From: Citrobacter gillenii
GTDB taxonomy: Bacteria; Pseudomonadota; Gammaproteobacteria; Enterobacterales; Enterobacteriaceae
DNA: 64,000 bases
NCBI RefSeq assembly: GCF_013337685.1
Contig: NZ_SUQN01000007.1
Location: forward strand, 248,001-312,000
Direction of reading: 5' to 3'
In this document: positions 1 through 9,033 of the stretch, piece after piece
How positions within the stretch are numbered: the stretch's first letter is position 1
How the letters are laid out: each line of letters opens with the position of its first letter
Made by a program: the position numbers and the translations under genes
The notes under the pieces: generated by a model
The model's input: only the letters and a program-made list of their open reading frames with translations
Told to the model about the DNA's origin: nothing
Databases searched by the model: none

Positions 1-94
1 AACAAACACGCCAACATAAAACATGAACCAATTCACATTTTTCTGCCTTTTTGGGTGAATTCTAACCGTGAGGTGTTTTTTTGTACTGGTGTTT

Positions 95-110
95 TGTGAT
101 GAATATCACA
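95..110 (+). promoter_or_regulatory. CRP-cAMP site 1 upstream of mtlA
   Basis: The 16-mer reads TGTGATGAATATCACA, a near-perfect match to the CRP consensus (TGTGA, six bases, TCACA). It lies about 190 bases before mtlA. Catabolite control of mtlADR by several CRP sites is established in E. coli. This copy has both half-sites complete. Confidence 0.85.
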
Positions 111-138
111 TTAACTACCGCCATACACCCTATATTTA

Positions 139-154
139 CGTGACGAATATCACA
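139..154 (+). promoter_or_regulatory. CRP-cAMP site 2 upstream of mtlA
   Basis: CGTGACGAATATCACA has one perfect half-site (ATCACA) and one imperfect half-site. It is 44 bases downstream of the first CRP site, that is four helical turns, so both would lie on the same DNA face. The TATATT at about 131-136 could be a promoter -10 element, but I cannot place the transcription start. The rest of positions 1-295 shows no gene. Confidence 0.7.
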
Positions 155-295
155 TAAAAAGGCGTCGACTGGACAGTTGAACGATTCAGTGCCAGATTTC
201 GCAGTATCTACAGGGTCCGGCTACCTCCTGCCGCTACATTAACAAACCTCGGGCTTTCAGCCTGCGCGATAGCAAACATAAGAAGGGGTGTTTTT

Positions 296-2209
296 ATGTC
301 ATCCGATATTAAGATCAAAGTGCAAAGCTTTGGTCGATTCCTCAGCAACATGGTGATGCCGAATATCGGCGCGTTTATCGCGTGGGGTATTATCACCGCA
401 TTATTCATTCCGACAGGGTGGTTGCCGAGCGAAACGCTGGCTAAGCTCGTTGGCCCTATGATCACCTATCTTCTGCCGCTGCTGATTGGTTACACCGGCG
501 GTAAATTGGTGGGTGGCGATCGCGGCGGTGTGGTCGGTGCCATCACCACAATGGGTGTGATCGTCGGTGCCGATATGCCGATGTTCCTCGGCGCAATGAT
601 TGCCGGTCCGTTGGGCGGCTGGGCGATTAAACACTTCGATAACTGGGTTGACGGTAAGATTAAATCCGGCTTTGAGATGCTGGTGAACAACTTCTCCGCC
701 GGCATCATCGGGATGATCCTCGCTATCCTGGCGTTCCTCGGCATTGGCCCACTGGTTGAAGCCCTGTCCAAAATTCTGGCAGCAGGCGTTAACTTCATGG
801 TTGTCCATGACATGCTGCCGCTGGCGTCTATCTTTGTTGAACCGGCGAAAATCCTGTTCCTCAACAACGCCATCAACCACGGTATTTTCTCACCGCTGGG
901 CATTCAGCAGTCCCATGAGATGGGCAAATCCATCTTCTTCCTGATTGAAGCAAACCCGGGTCCGGGTATGGGCGTCCTGCTGGCGTACATGTTCTTCGGT
1001 CGCGGTAGCGCTAAACAGTCTGCGGGCGGTGCGGCTATCATCCACTTCCTGGGCGGTATCCACGAAATCTACTTCCCGTACGTGCTGATGAACCCACGTC
1101 TGATCCTGGCCGTTATCCTCGGCGGTATGACCGGCGTATTTACGCTAACTATCCTCGGCGGCGGTCTGGTTTCTCCGGCCTCTCCGGGCTCTATCCTGGC
1201 CGTACTGGCCATGACGCCAAAAGGCGCGTACTTCGCTAACATCGCGGCAATCTGTGCGGCCATGGCGGTCTCCTTTGTGGTCTCAGCCATTCTGCTGAAA
1301 ACCAGCAAAGTGAAAGAAGAAGATGACATTGATGCAGCGACCCGTCGCATGCACGACATGAAAGCAGAATCCAAAGGTTCATCTCCGCTGTCTGCGGGCG
1401 ATGTCACCAACGACCTGAGCCATGTGCGTAAAATCATCGTTGCCTGTGATGCCGGTATGGGCTCCAGCGCAATGGGTGCAGGCGTACTGCGCAAGAAAGT
1501 GCAGGATGCCGGTCTGTCTCAGATCTCCGTCACCAACAGCGCGATTAACAATCTGCCGCCGGATGTGGATCTGGTCATTACCCACCGTGACCTGACCGAA
1601 CGCGCTATGCGCCAGGTTCCGCAGGCGCAGCACATTTCGCTGACCAACTTCCTCGACAGCGGTCTGTACACTAGCCTGACCGAGCGTCTGGTTGCCGCAC
1701 AGCGCCACAACGTTAACGAAGAGAAGGTACGTGACCACCTGAAAGACAGTTTTGATGAAGGTGATAACAACCTGTTCAAACTGGGTGCGGAGAATATCTT
1801 CCTTGGCCGTAAAGCCACCAACAAAGAAGAAGCCATTCTGTTTGCCGGTGAGCAACTGGTGAAAGGCGGCTATGTTGAGCCGGAATACGTCCAGGCAATG
1901 CTGGATCGCGAAAAACTGACCTCTACCTACCTGGGTGAGTCCATTGCGGTACCGCACGGCACCATCGAAGCTAAAGATCGCGTGCTGAAAACCGGCATCG
2001 TGTTCTGTCAGTACCCGGAAGGTGTGCGCTTCGGTGAAGAAGAAGACGACATTGCCCGCCTGGTGATTGGTATCGCCGCGCGTAACAATGAGCACATCCA
2101 GGTGATTACCAGCCTGACCAACGCGCTGGATGATGAATCCGTGATCGAACGTCTGGCGCAGACCACCAGCGTAGATGAAGTGCTGGAACTGCTGGCAGGT
2201 CGTAAGTAA
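296..2209 (+). CDS. mtlA: PTS mannitol-specific enzyme IICBA
   Basis: This inner-membrane permease takes up D-mannitol and phosphorylates it to mannitol-1-phosphate. Its 637 residues equal the E. coli length. The order is a membrane EIIC domain (about 1-340), an EIIB domain with the phospho-cysteine Cys384 in ACDAGMGSSAMG, and an EIIA domain with the phospho-histidine His554 in AVPHGT. Both active residues fall at the E. coli positions. It heads mtlA-mtlD-mtlR, so its product is the substrate of the next gene. Two CRP sites lie upstream. The start follows an AAGAAGGGG ribosome binding site. Nothing is unusual. Confidence 0.98.
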   Translation: MSSDIKIKVQSFGRFLSNMVMPNIGAFIAWGIITALFIPTGWLPSETLAKLVGPMITYLLPLLIGYTGGKLVGGDRGGVVGAITTMGVIVGADMPMFLGAMIAGPLGGWAIKHFDNWVDGKIKSGFEMLVNNFSAGIIGMILAILAFLGIGPLVEALSKILAAGVNFMVVHDMLPLASIFVEPAKILFLNNAINHGIFSPLGIQQSHEMGKSIFFLIEANPGPGMGVLLAYMFFGRGSAKQSAGGAAIIHFLGGIHEIYFPYVLMNPRLILAVILGGMTGVFTLTILGGGLVSPASPGSILAVLAMTPKGAYFANIAAICAAMAVSFVVSAILLKTSKVKEEDDIDAATRRMHDMKAESKGSSPLSAGDVTNDLSHVRKIIVACDAGMGSSAMGAGVLRKKVQDAGLSQISVTNSAINNLPPDVDLVITHRDLTERAMRQVPQAQHISLTNFLDSGLYTSLTERLVAAQRHNVNEEKVRDHLKDSFDEGDNNLFKLGAENIFLGRKATNKEEAILFAGEQLVKGGYVEPEYVQAMLDREKLTSTYLGESIAVPHGTIEAKDRVLKTGIVFCQYPEGVRFGEEEDDIARLVIGIAARNNEHIQVITSLTNALDDESVIERLAQTTSVDEVLELLAGRK

Positions 2210-2217
2210 GCGTTATT

Positions 2218-2309
2218 GCCCGGTAAGACTCATGCTTACCGGGCCTACAAAATCCTCTCCCTTGTGGAGAGGGTTAGGTTGAGGGAAAAGCCTCACCCCA
2301 GCCCTCTTG
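2218..2309. repeat. REP-type palindrome plus GC-rich palindromic repeat
   Basis: GCCCGGTAAG at 2218-2227 is repeated inverted at 2235-2244, a REP-type 10-bp stem. It is followed by a second stem, CCTCTCC at 2254-2260 with GGAGAGG at 2266-2272, and a pyrimidine-rich tail typical of short enterobacterial intergenic palindromes (box C-like). Both lie between mtlA and mtlD. Such structures can stabilise upstream mRNA or lower downstream expression; that role here is inference. Confidence 0.75.
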
Positions 2310-2337
2310 GGTAAAAACATTAATGAAGGTTAATACT

Positions 2338-3486
2338 ATGAAAGCATTACATTTTGGCGCAGGTAATATCGGTCGTGGCTTTATCGGCAAACTGCTGGCA
2401 GACGCGGGGATACAACTGACGTTTGCGGATGTAAATCAGGTGGTTCTCGACGCCCTGAATGCCCGTCATAGCTATCAGGTTCATGTTGTCGGTGAAAATG
2501 AGCAGGTTGATACCGTTTCCGGCGTTAACGCCGTCAGCAGCATCGGCGACGATGTCGTTGAACTGATTGCCCAGGTTGATCTCGTGACCACCGCGGTTGG
2601 TCCGGTCGTGCTGGAACGCATTGCGCCTGCCATCGCCAAAGGGCTGATCAAACGTAAAGCGCAGGGTATTAGCACCCCTCTGAATATCATTGCCTGCGAA
2701 AACATGGTGCGTGGCACCACCCAGTTGAAAGGTCACGTGCTGAACGCGCTGGACGATGCGGATAAAGCCTGGGTTGAAGAACACGTTGGTTTTGTCGATT
2801 CTGCCGTAGACCGTATTGTTCCGCCTTCCGCCTCTGCCACCAACGACCCGCTGGAAGTGACCGTAGAAACCTTCAGCGAGTGGATTGTCGACAAAACCCA
2901 GTTTAAAGGCGAGTTGCCAAACATCCCGGGAATGGAATTAACTGATAACCTGATGGCATTTGTCGAACGTAAGCTCTTCACGCTGAACACGGGGCATGCT
3001 ATAACCGCGTACCTCGGAAAATTGACCGGTCATCAGACCATCCGTGACGCGATTCTCGACGAGAAAATCCGCACAGTGGTAAAAGGTGCGATGGAAGAGA
3101 GCGGCGCGGTACTGATCAAACGCTATGGCTTTGATGCGGCAAAACATGCAGCATACATTCAGAAAATCCTCAGTCGTTTCGAAAACCCGTACCTGAAAGA
3201 TGACGTTGAGCGCGTGGGCCGCCAGCCGCTGCGTAAACTGAGCGCAGGCGACCGTTTAATCAAGCCGCTGCTCGGCACGCTGGAGTACGGCCTGCCGCAC
3301 GTTAATCTGGTGCAGGGTATTGCTGCGGCGATGCATTACCGCAGTGAAGAAGACCCGCAGGCGCAGGAACTGGCAGCGCTGATTGACGAAAAAGGCCCAC
3401 AGGCCGCGCTGGCACAGGTTTCCGGGCTGGATGCCAACAGCGACGTGGTGGCGGAGGCGGTTAACGCATATAACGCAACCAAATGA
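2338..3486 (+). CDS. mtlD: Mannitol-1-phosphate 5-dehydrogenase
   Basis: This cytoplasmic NAD-dependent enzyme oxidises mannitol-1-phosphate to fructose-6-phosphate, the second step of mannitol use. The start at [17 protein letters not shown] is chosen because it matches the E. coli N-terminus (382 residues) and puts the GAGNIG Rossmann motif at the very beginning; an in-frame ATG five codons earlier has no better support. [16 protein letters not shown] is the conserved mannitol dehydrogenase segment. The gene follows mtlA across a REP-containing spacer, and its stop overlaps the mtlR start, which implies translational coupling. Confidence 0.97.
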   Translation: MKALHFGAGNIGRGFIGKLLADAGIQLTFADVNQVVLDALNARHSYQVHVVGENEQVDTVSGVNAVSSIGDDVVELIAQVDLVTTAVGPVVLERIAPAIAKGLIKRKAQGISTPLNIIACENMVRGTTQLKGHVLNALDDADKAWVEEHVGFVDSAVDRIVPPSASATNDPLEVTVETFSEWIVDKTQFKGELPNIPGMELTDNLMAFVERKLFTLNTGHAITAYLGKLTGHQTIRDAILDEKIRTVVKGAMEESGAVLIKRYGFDAAKHAAYIQKILSRFENPYLKDDVERVGRQPLRKLSAGDRLIKPLLGTLEYGLPHVNLVQGIAAAMHYRSEEDPQAQELAALIDEKGPQAALAQVSGLDANSDVVAEAVNAYNATK

Positions 3487-4073
3487 TCCACAGTGCGGCG
3501 CAGGTCAGCCTGCGCCCGAATATCAGATTGTCAGATATGCAGGCAATAATGGAACAAACGCAGGCCTTTGAAAATCGTGTGCTTGAGCGTCTGAATGCTG
3601 GCAAAACCGTACGCAGCTTCCTCATCACCGCCGTAGATTTACTCACCGAGGCGGTGAATATCCTGGTGCTTCAGGTATTTCGCAAAGACGACTACGCGGT
3701 TAAATATGCAGTGGAACCGTTGCTCGACGGCGACGGGCCGCTGGGCGATCTGTCGGTCCGTCTGAAGCTGATCTACGGCCTGGGTGTGCTCAGCCGCCCT
3801 GAGTATGAAGATGCGGAACTGCTGATGGCGCTGCGTGAGGAATTGAATCACGACGGTAATGAATATGCGTTCACCGACGACGAAATTCTCGGACCGTTTG
3901 GTGAACTGCACTGCGTGACGGCGCTCCCGCCCCCGCCCCAGTTTGATACCTCAGACTCGGGTTTGTACGCCATGCAAATCCAGCGCTACCAGCAAATGGT
4001 ACGCTCAACCATGGTGCTCTCTCTGACCGAGCTGATTTCTAAAATCAGCTTAAAGAAAGCCTTTCAGAAATAA
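3483..4073 (+). CDS. mtlR: Mannitol operon repressor MtlR
   Basis: The 196-residue protein is collinear with E. coli MtlR, the negative regulator of the mannitol operon. It has no recognisable helix-turn-helix; the family is all-helical and its mechanism differs from classic repressors. The start codon overlaps the mtlD stop (ATGA). The first nine residues differ from E. coli (195 residues); from SLRPN onward similarity is high, ending ISLKKAFQK. It is the last gene of mtlADR and converges on yibT with a 12-base gap. Confidence 0.95.
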   Translation: MIHSAAQVSLRPNIRLSDMQAIMEQTQAFENRVLERLNAGKTVRSFLITAVDLLTEAVNILVLQVFRKDDYAVKYAVEPLLDGDGPLGDLSVRLKLIYGLGVLSRPEYEDAELLMALREELNHDGNEYAFTDDEILGPFGELHCVTALPPPPQFDTSDSGLYAMQIQRYQQMVRSTMVLSLTELISKISLKKAFQK

Positions 4074-4085
4074 CGTCATACCGAT

Positions 4086-4292
4086 TTACTTCTCATCCTG
4101 CTGCGGTCGATACAGCTGGCGATAGTACTCCAGACGCTGCAGATACAGCGGCACGTTTTCCTGCGGGACCTCAGAAGGCACCGTGTTACGCGGCGGCGTT
4201 TTATTCAAGTACTCACGAAAAGCCTGGCTTGACGCCATAAAATCGATGGTTTTATCAATAAGAATCGAAACGTTCTCGCCTATTTTCGCCAT
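4086..4292 (-). CDS. yibT: Small conserved protein YibT
   Basis: This is a 68-residue soluble protein of unknown function, recognised by position after mtlR and by its sequence (begins [19 protein letters not shown], ends [10 protein letters not shown]). It has no signal peptide, membrane segment or known catalytic motif. The C-terminal half is rich in Tyr, Arg and Gln. It is transcribed alone, convergent with mtlR. I infer no function. Confidence 0.85.
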   Translation of the reverse strand: MAKIGENVSILIDKTIDFMASSQAFREYLNKTPPRNTVPSEVPQENVPLYLQRLEYYRQLYRPQQDEK

Positions 4293-4547
4293 GATGATTC
4301 ATCCTCCATGTATTATCCGCGACCCGCCTGCGCGGTCGATGGTTTAAGTTTAGGATCGGATGGTTAATTATATTGAGGAAAACGTGCTTCACTATGCCGC
4401 CACCGACAAAAAGCACCATCAACGATCTTATTTCTTAAAATCCCTTTTTAATCAAACAGCTAACATTTTCATTAGCGAAATAATACTTGCAGCATTTGAT
4501 TATTTATCTTCGATTAGTTGAGAATAATCCCCCTCTGCGCGCATACT

Positions 4548-4586
4548 ATAGGATATTCATCCTATTTTTAGCAGAAGCTATCCTAT
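4548..4586 (+). promoter_or_regulatory. Inverted repeats overlapping the yibL start
   Basis: ATAGGAT at 4548-4554 can pair with ATCCTAT at 4559-4565 (4-base loop), or with a second identical ATCCTAT at 4580-4586 that overlaps the yibL ATG at 4585. The two pairings exclude each other, one exposing and one burying the start codon. The pattern is seen directly; a regulatory role is inference. It may lie at the extreme 5' end of the mRNA. The remainder of 4293-4584 is AT-rich with no gene. Confidence 0.4.
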
Positions 4587-4947
4587 GAAAGAAGTCGAAA
4601 AAAACGAAATTAAACGTCTGAGCGATCGCCTGGACGCCATCCGCCACCAGCAGGCAGACCTGTCACTGGTTGAAGCCGCCGACAAATATGCCGAGCTGGA
4701 AAAAGAAAAAGAAACGCTGGAAGCCGAGATCGTGCGCCTGCGTGAAGTTCACGGTCAGAAGTTGAGCAAAGAAGCACAAAAGCTCAGCAAGCTCCCGTTC
4801 CGTCGCGCCATCACCAAAAAAGAGCAGGCCGACATGGGCAAGCTGAAGAAAAGCGTGCGCGGCCTGGTGATCGTACACCCGATGACCGAACTGGGTCGTG
4901 AAATGGGCCTGAAAGAGATGACTGGCTTTTCAAAGACTGAGTTTTGA
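4585..4947 (+). CDS. yibL: YibL, ribosome-associated small protein (DUF2810 family)
   Basis: The 120-residue highly charged protein has a predicted coiled coil over about residues 1-60 (heptad-like Leu, Glu and Lys, for example [18 protein letters not shown]) and a basic C-terminal part. It is collinear with E. coli YibL, reported as ribosome-associated; its role is not settled. It is a single gene between yibT and the lld operon. There is no strong Shine-Dalgarno; instead the start lies in a repeat that could form alternative hairpins. Confidence 0.92.
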   Translation: MKEVEKNEIKRLSDRLDAIRHQQADLSLVEAADKYAELEKEKETLEAEIVRLREVHGQKLSKEAQKLSKLPFRRAITKKEQADMGKLKKSVRGLVIVHPMTELGREMGLKEMTGFSKTEF

Positions 4948-4994
4948 TCACCCTCCGGGCAACGTCCGTTTGCCCGGTCTCCTATTTCCCCGCC

Positions 4995-5011
4995 AATTGG
5001 CCCTACCAATT
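4995..5011 (+). promoter_or_regulatory. LldR operator O1
   Basis: AATTGGCCCTACCAATT is an interrupted palindrome, with AATTGG mirrored by CCAATT. It equals the operator bound by LldR upstream of E. coli lldPRD as I recall it. It lies about 200 bases before lldP, distal to the promoter region. Confidence 0.85.
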
Positions 5012-5120
5012 TTAGCCAGATCCGAATACCCCCTCACATTTCGTTAAAAATAACTTACAATGTCGTTGCCAATAAATAACATCTGATTAACCATTCGTTG
5101 TCATTACCCCTACACAACAA

Positions 5121-5137
5121 TATTGGCAGGGCCACTT
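5121..5137 (+). promoter_or_regulatory. LldR operator O2
   Basis: TATTGGCAGGGCCACTT keeps the TTGG-N5-CCA spacing of O1 but is less symmetric. It lies 126 bases downstream of O1, nearer lldP. In E. coli, two such sites allow LldR to loop DNA and repress without lactate. AT-rich GTTAAAAATAAC between them could be an ArcA-type site (inference). Confidence 0.7.
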
Positions 5138-5208
5138 TTACACATAGTGTGACGACGAGATGAGCACAGACTCATTGCATTATGTCGGCGGCCCCCAGGA
5201 GACCTGCA

Positions 5209-6864
5209 ATGAATCTCTGGCAACAAAACTACGACCCGGCCGGTAACATCTGGCTTTCAAGCCTGATTGCCTCACTCCCTATTCTGTTCTTTTTCTTCGC
5301 GCTGATTAAGCTCAAGCTGAAAGGTTATGTCGCTGCGACGTGGACGGTAGGGATTGCCCTGTTGGTCGCCTTGCTGTTCTACAAAATGCCGGTCGATCAC
5401 GCGCTGGCATCCGTGGTGTACGGCTTCTTCTATGGTCTGTGGCCGATTGCCTGGATAATCATCGCCGCCGTATTCGTCTATAAGATTTCGGTCAAGACCG
5501 GGCAGTTCGACATTATCCGTTCCTCAATTCTGTCGATTACCCCGGACCAGCGTCTGCAGATGCTGATTGTCGGCTTCTGCTTTGGTGCATTCCTCGAGGG
5601 GGCTGCAGGATTTGGCGCCCCGGTGGCGATTACCGCCGCACTGCTGGTTGGCCTGGGCTTTAACCCGCTGTACGCCGCAGGTCTGTGCCTGATTGTAAAC
5701 ACCGCGCCGGTGGCGTTTGGCGCAATGGGTATTCCGATCCTGGTTGCTGGTCAGGTTACCGGGCTGGACAGTTTTGAAATCGGCCAGATGGTAGGCCGCC
5801 AGCTGCCGTTCCTGACGATTATCGTGCTGTTCTGGATCATGGCGATTATGGACGGCTGGCGCGGCGTGAAAGAGACCTGGCCGGCGGTAATGGTCGCAGG
5901 CGGCTCCTTTGCCATCGCGCAGTACCTCAGCTCTAACTTTATCGGGCCAGAACTGCCGGACATCATCTCTTCTCTGGTGTCACTGGTGTGTCTGACGCTG
6001 TTCCTGAAACGCTGGCAGCCGGTACGCATCTTCCGCTTTGGCGACATGGGTGCTTCACAGGTCGATCAAACGCTGGCCCGCACTCACTACACCGCCGGCC
6101 AGGTGGTTCGCGCCTGGTCACCGTTCCTGTTTCTGACAGCAACGGTCACGCTGTGGAGCATCCCACCGTTTAAAGCGCTGTTTGCCCCTGGCGGCGCGAT
6201 GTATCACTGGGTGGTGAATGTTCCGGTACCGTTCCTCGACAAACTGGTGGCCCGCATGCCGCCGGTGGTACACGAAGCCACGGCCTACGCGGCGGTATAC
6301 AAGTTTGACTGGTTCTCAGCGACCGGCACCGCCATTCTGTTTGCCGCCCTGCTGTCTATCGTCTGGCTGAAAATGAAGCCCTCTGCCGCCCTGCAAACCT
6401 TCGGCAGCACGCTGAAAGAGCTGGCGTTGCCCATCTATTCCATCGGGATGGTACTGGCATTCGCATTTATCTCTAACTACTCAGGACTGTCTTCGACGCT
6501 GGCATTAGCGCTGGCACACACCGGCAGCGCCTTTACCTTCTTCTCGCCGTTCCTCGGCTGGCTGGGCGTATTCCTGACCGGGTCAGATACCTCTTCTAAC
6601 GCACTGTTCGCAGCCCTACAGGCAACGGCAGCGCAGCAAATCGGTGTCTCCGATGTACTGCTGGTGGCGGCAAATACCACCGGTGGCGTAACCGGCAAAA
6701 TGATCTCCCCGCAATCTATCGCCATCGCCTGTGCGGCCGTGGGGCTGGTGGGTAAAGAGTCTGACCTGTTCCGCTTTACCGTGAAACACAGCCTGATATT
6801 CACCTGTATGGTGGGTGTGATTACCACGCTTCAGGCCTATGTCTTAACCTGGATGATCCCATGA
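5209..6864 (+). CDS. lldP: L-lactate permease
   Basis: This inner-membrane lactate:H+ symporter of the LctP family is 551 residues with about a dozen hydrophobic segments. The start at [12 protein letters not shown] is preferred over an ATG nine codons earlier because it matches the E. coli N-terminus and follows CCAGGAG. Conserved stretches include [20 protein letters not shown] and [17 protein letters not shown]. It is the first gene of lldPRD, and its stop overlaps the lldR start by four bases. Control by LldR through the two upstream operators is expected. Confidence 0.97.
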   Translation: MNLWQQNYDPAGNIWLSSLIASLPILFFFFALIKLKLKGYVAATWTVGIALLVALLFYKMPVDHALASVVYGFFYGLWPIAWIIIAAVFVYKISVKTGQFDIIRSSILSITPDQRLQMLIVGFCFGAFLEGAAGFGAPVAITAALLVGLGFNPLYAAGLCLIVNTAPVAFGAMGIPILVAGQVTGLDSFEIGQMVGRQLPFLTIIVLFWIMAIMDGWRGVKETWPAVMVAGGSFAIAQYLSSNFIGPELPDIISSLVSLVCLTLFLKRWQPVRIFRFGDMGASQVDQTLARTHYTAGQVVRAWSPFLFLTATVTLWSIPPFKALFAPGGAMYHWVVNVPVPFLDKLVARMPPVVHEATAYAAVYKFDWFSATGTAILFAALLSIVWLKMKPSAALQTFGSTLKELALPIYSIGMVLAFAFISNYSGLSSTLALALAHTGSAFTFFSPFLGWLGVFLTGSDTSSNALFAALQATAAQQIGVSDVLLVAANTTGGVTGKMISPQSIAIACAAVGLVGKESDLFRFTVKHSLIFTCMVGVITTLQAYVLTWMIP

Positions 6865-7637
6865 TAGTGATGCCCAGACGCCTGTCCGACGAGGTCGCTA
6901 CTCGCGTGCGGGCGCTGATTGAAGAACAACAGCTGGAGGCGGGCATGAAGTTGCCCGCCGAGCGCCAGCTGGCCGTACAGCTCGGCGTGTCGCGTAATTC
7001 ACTGCGCGAGGCGCTGGCAAAGCTGGTCAGTGAAGGCGTGCTGCTCAGCCGTCGCGGCGGCGGGACGTTTGTCCGCTGGCAGCATGAAGCCTGGTCCGAA
7101 CAAAACATCGTTCAGCCGCTGAAAAGCCTGATGGCGGATGACCCGGATTACAGCTTCGATATTCTCGAAGCCCGCCACGCCATTGAGGCCAGCACCGCGT
7201 GGCATGCCGCGATGCGCGCTACAACTGCCGACAAAGAGAAAATCAGGCTATGTTTTGAGGCCACGCAGAGTGAGGACCCGGATCTCGCCTCACAAGCAGA
7301 CGTTCGCTTTCACCTCGCCATTGCGGAAGCGTCGCACAACGTGGTGCTGCTCCAGACCATGCGCGGTTTCTTCGACGTATTGCAGTCCTCGGTAAAACAG
7401 AGCCGCCAGCGTATGTACCTGGTGCCACCTGTGTTTTCACAGCTCACAGCACAGCACCTTGCCGTGCTGGACGCGATTGTCACCGGGGACGCTGATGGCG
7501 CGCGTAAGGCGATGATGGCGCACCTCAGCTTTGTCCACACCACCATTAAATGTTTTGATGAAGACCAGGCCCGCCAGGCGCGTATTACCCGTCTGCCCGG
7601 TGACCATAATGAAATTAGCAGGGAGAACAACTCATGA
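6861..7637 (+). CDS. lldR: LldR, GntR-family regulator of L-lactate use
   Basis: The 258-residue FadR-subfamily GntR regulator has an N-terminal winged helix (about 8-75, including [20 protein letters not shown]) and a C-terminal helical FCD ligand domain. In E. coli it represses lldPRD without L-lactate and activates with it. It sits between permease and dehydrogenase with overlapping starts and stops on both sides, so the three are one translationally coupled unit. The two operators upstream of lldP are its likely targets. Confidence 0.96.
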   Translation: MIVMPRRLSDEVATRVRALIEEQQLEAGMKLPAERQLAVQLGVSRNSLREALAKLVSEGVLLSRRGGGTFVRWQHEAWSEQNIVQPLKSLMADDPDYSFDILEARHAIEASTAWHAAMRATTADKEKIRLCFEATQSEDPDLASQADVRFHLAIAEASHNVVLLQTMRGFFDVLQSSVKQSRQRMYLVPPVFSQLTAQHLAVLDAIVTGDADGARKAMMAHLSFVHTTIKCFDEDQARQARITRLPGDHNEISRENNS

Positions 7638-8824
7638 TTATTTCAGCAGCCAGCGATTATCGCGCCGCAGCCCAGCGCATTCTGCCCCCCTTCCTGTTCC
7701 ACTACATCGACGGTGGTGCCTATGCAGAGCATACCCTGCGCCGTAACGTCGAAGATTTATCGGAGGTGGCACTACGCCAGCGCGTGCTGAAGAACATGGC
7801 CGACCTGAGTCTGGAAACCACCCTGTTCAACGAAAAACTGTCGATGCCGGTGGCATTAGCGCCGGTTGGCTTGTGCGGCATGTATGCCCGCCGGGGCGAA
7901 GTTCAGGCCGCCGCTGCCGCTGACGCCAAAGGCATTCCGTTTACGCTTTCGACGGTTTCCGTCTGCCCGATTGAAGAAGTTGCCCCGACCATCAAGCGTC
8001 CGATGTGGTTCCAGCTGTACGTCCTGCGCGATCGCGGTTTTATGCGTAACGCGCTGGAACGTGCTAAAGCAGCAGGCTGCTCCACACTGGTCTTTACCGT
8101 CGATATGCCCACGCCCGGCGCACGCTACCGTGACGCACATTCCGGGATGAGCGGTCCGAATGCCGCGCTGCGCCGTTACTGGCAGGCGGTAACCCATCCG
8201 CAGTGGGCGTGGGACGTTGGCCTGAACGGTCGTCCGCATGATTTAGGCAATATCTCGGCCTACCTGGGTAAACCCACCGGCCTGGAGGATTACATCGGCT
8301 GGCTGGCAAACAACTTCGATCCGTCCATCTCCTGGAAAGACCTCGAGTGGATCCGTGAATTCTGGGACGGTCCGATGGTGATCAAAGGGATCCTCGATCC
8401 AGAAGATGCTCGCGATGCCGTACGCTTTGGCGCCGACGGCATCGTGGTCTCGAACCACGGCGGCCGCCAGCTGGACGGCGTGCTGTCTTCTGCGCGTGCG
8501 CTGCCCGCCATTGCCGACGCGGTGAAAGGCGATATTGCGATTCTGGCAGACAGCGGCATCCGTAACGGCCTGGACGTGGTGCGCATGATTGCACTGGGTG
8601 CAGATACCGTACTGCTGGGCCGTGCTTACCTGTATGCACTGGCGACCCACGGTCAGGCAGGTGTCGCTAACCTGTTGAACCTTATTGAGAAAGAAATGAA
8701 AGTGGCGATGACGCTGACCGGTGCAAAATCCATTCGTGAAATCAGCCGTGACTCACTGGTACAAGAGCTGGGAAAGCAACTGCCCGCCGCTCTGGCACCT
8801 CTCGTCCAGGGTAGCGCCGCGTAA
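7634..8824 (+). CDS. lldD: L-lactate dehydrogenase (quinone), FMN-dependent
   Basis: This membrane-associated flavoenzyme oxidises L-lactate to pyruvate and passes electrons to the quinone pool. Its 396 residues are typical of the alpha-hydroxy-acid oxidase family. The TIM-barrel motif [10 protein letters not shown] carries the catalytic His275, the E. coli position. The FMN phosphate site region [20 protein letters not shown] is present. It is the last gene of lldPRD, overlaps the lldR stop by four bases and is followed by a hairpin at 8852. Confidence 0.97.
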   Translation: MIISAASDYRAAAQRILPPFLFHYIDGGAYAEHTLRRNVEDLSEVALRQRVLKNMADLSLETTLFNEKLSMPVALAPVGLCGMYARRGEVQAAAAADAKGIPFTLSTVSVCPIEEVAPTIKRPMWFQLYVLRDRGFMRNALERAKAAGCSTLVFTVDMPTPGARYRDAHSGMSGPNAALRRYWQAVTHPQWAWDVGLNGRPHDLGNISAYLGKPTGLEDYIGWLANNFDPSISWKDLEWIREFWDGPMVIKGILDPEDARDAVRFGADGIVVSNHGGRQLDGVLSSARALPAIADAVKGDIAILADSGIRNGLDVVRMIALGADTVLLGRAYLYALATHGQAGVANLLNLIEKEMKVAMTLTGAKSIREISRDSLVQELGKQLPAALAPLVQGSAA

Positions 8825-8851
8825 CCGTACCCCGTAAAACCCTACACTCTG

Positions 8852-8885
8852 AATGGTCGGCCTGTTCTCAGCCCGGCCATTTTTT
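8852..8885 (+). terminator. Terminator after lldD
   Basis: AATGGTCGGC pairs with GCCCGGCCATT across a 9-base loop (one G-U pair and a bulge), followed by five T. It lies 27 bases after the lldD stop and would separate lldPRD from the following transporter. Confidence 0.75.
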
Positions 8886-8953
8886 ATGCAAAAATAACGA
8901 CCAGTTAACATTTACACTCAATATATTTGACAACTTTTTATTCACCTGCCAAA

Positions 8954-8963
8954 TGTATATACA
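8954..8963. promoter_or_regulatory. TGTATATACA palindrome before the extra transporter
   Basis: This perfect 10-bp palindrome lies 70 bases before the transporter start. The stretch from it to the gene is strongly A and C rich, with repeated ACAAC and ACA, likely an unstructured leader. Sites of this size and symmetry are common for GntR-type regulators, but the binding protein is unknown. Confidence 0.35.
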
Positions 8964-9033
8964 AGCTAATACAACAACAACCCACACAATAATAATCCAC
9001 ACGACAACAACCATCATAACGGGCGAGGGTGAC

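Noticed and set aside
401-2095. Long open frames antisense to mtlA
   Set aside because: They are shadows of a highly conserved gene with strong codon bias, lack ribosome binding sites and have no recognisable domains.
8953-9033. N-terminal extension of the AAHS transporter from the ATG at 8953
   Set aside because: The added 27 residues are Thr, Ile and His repeats from the A/C-rich leader, there is no ribosome binding site, and the ATG at 9034 has a good one.
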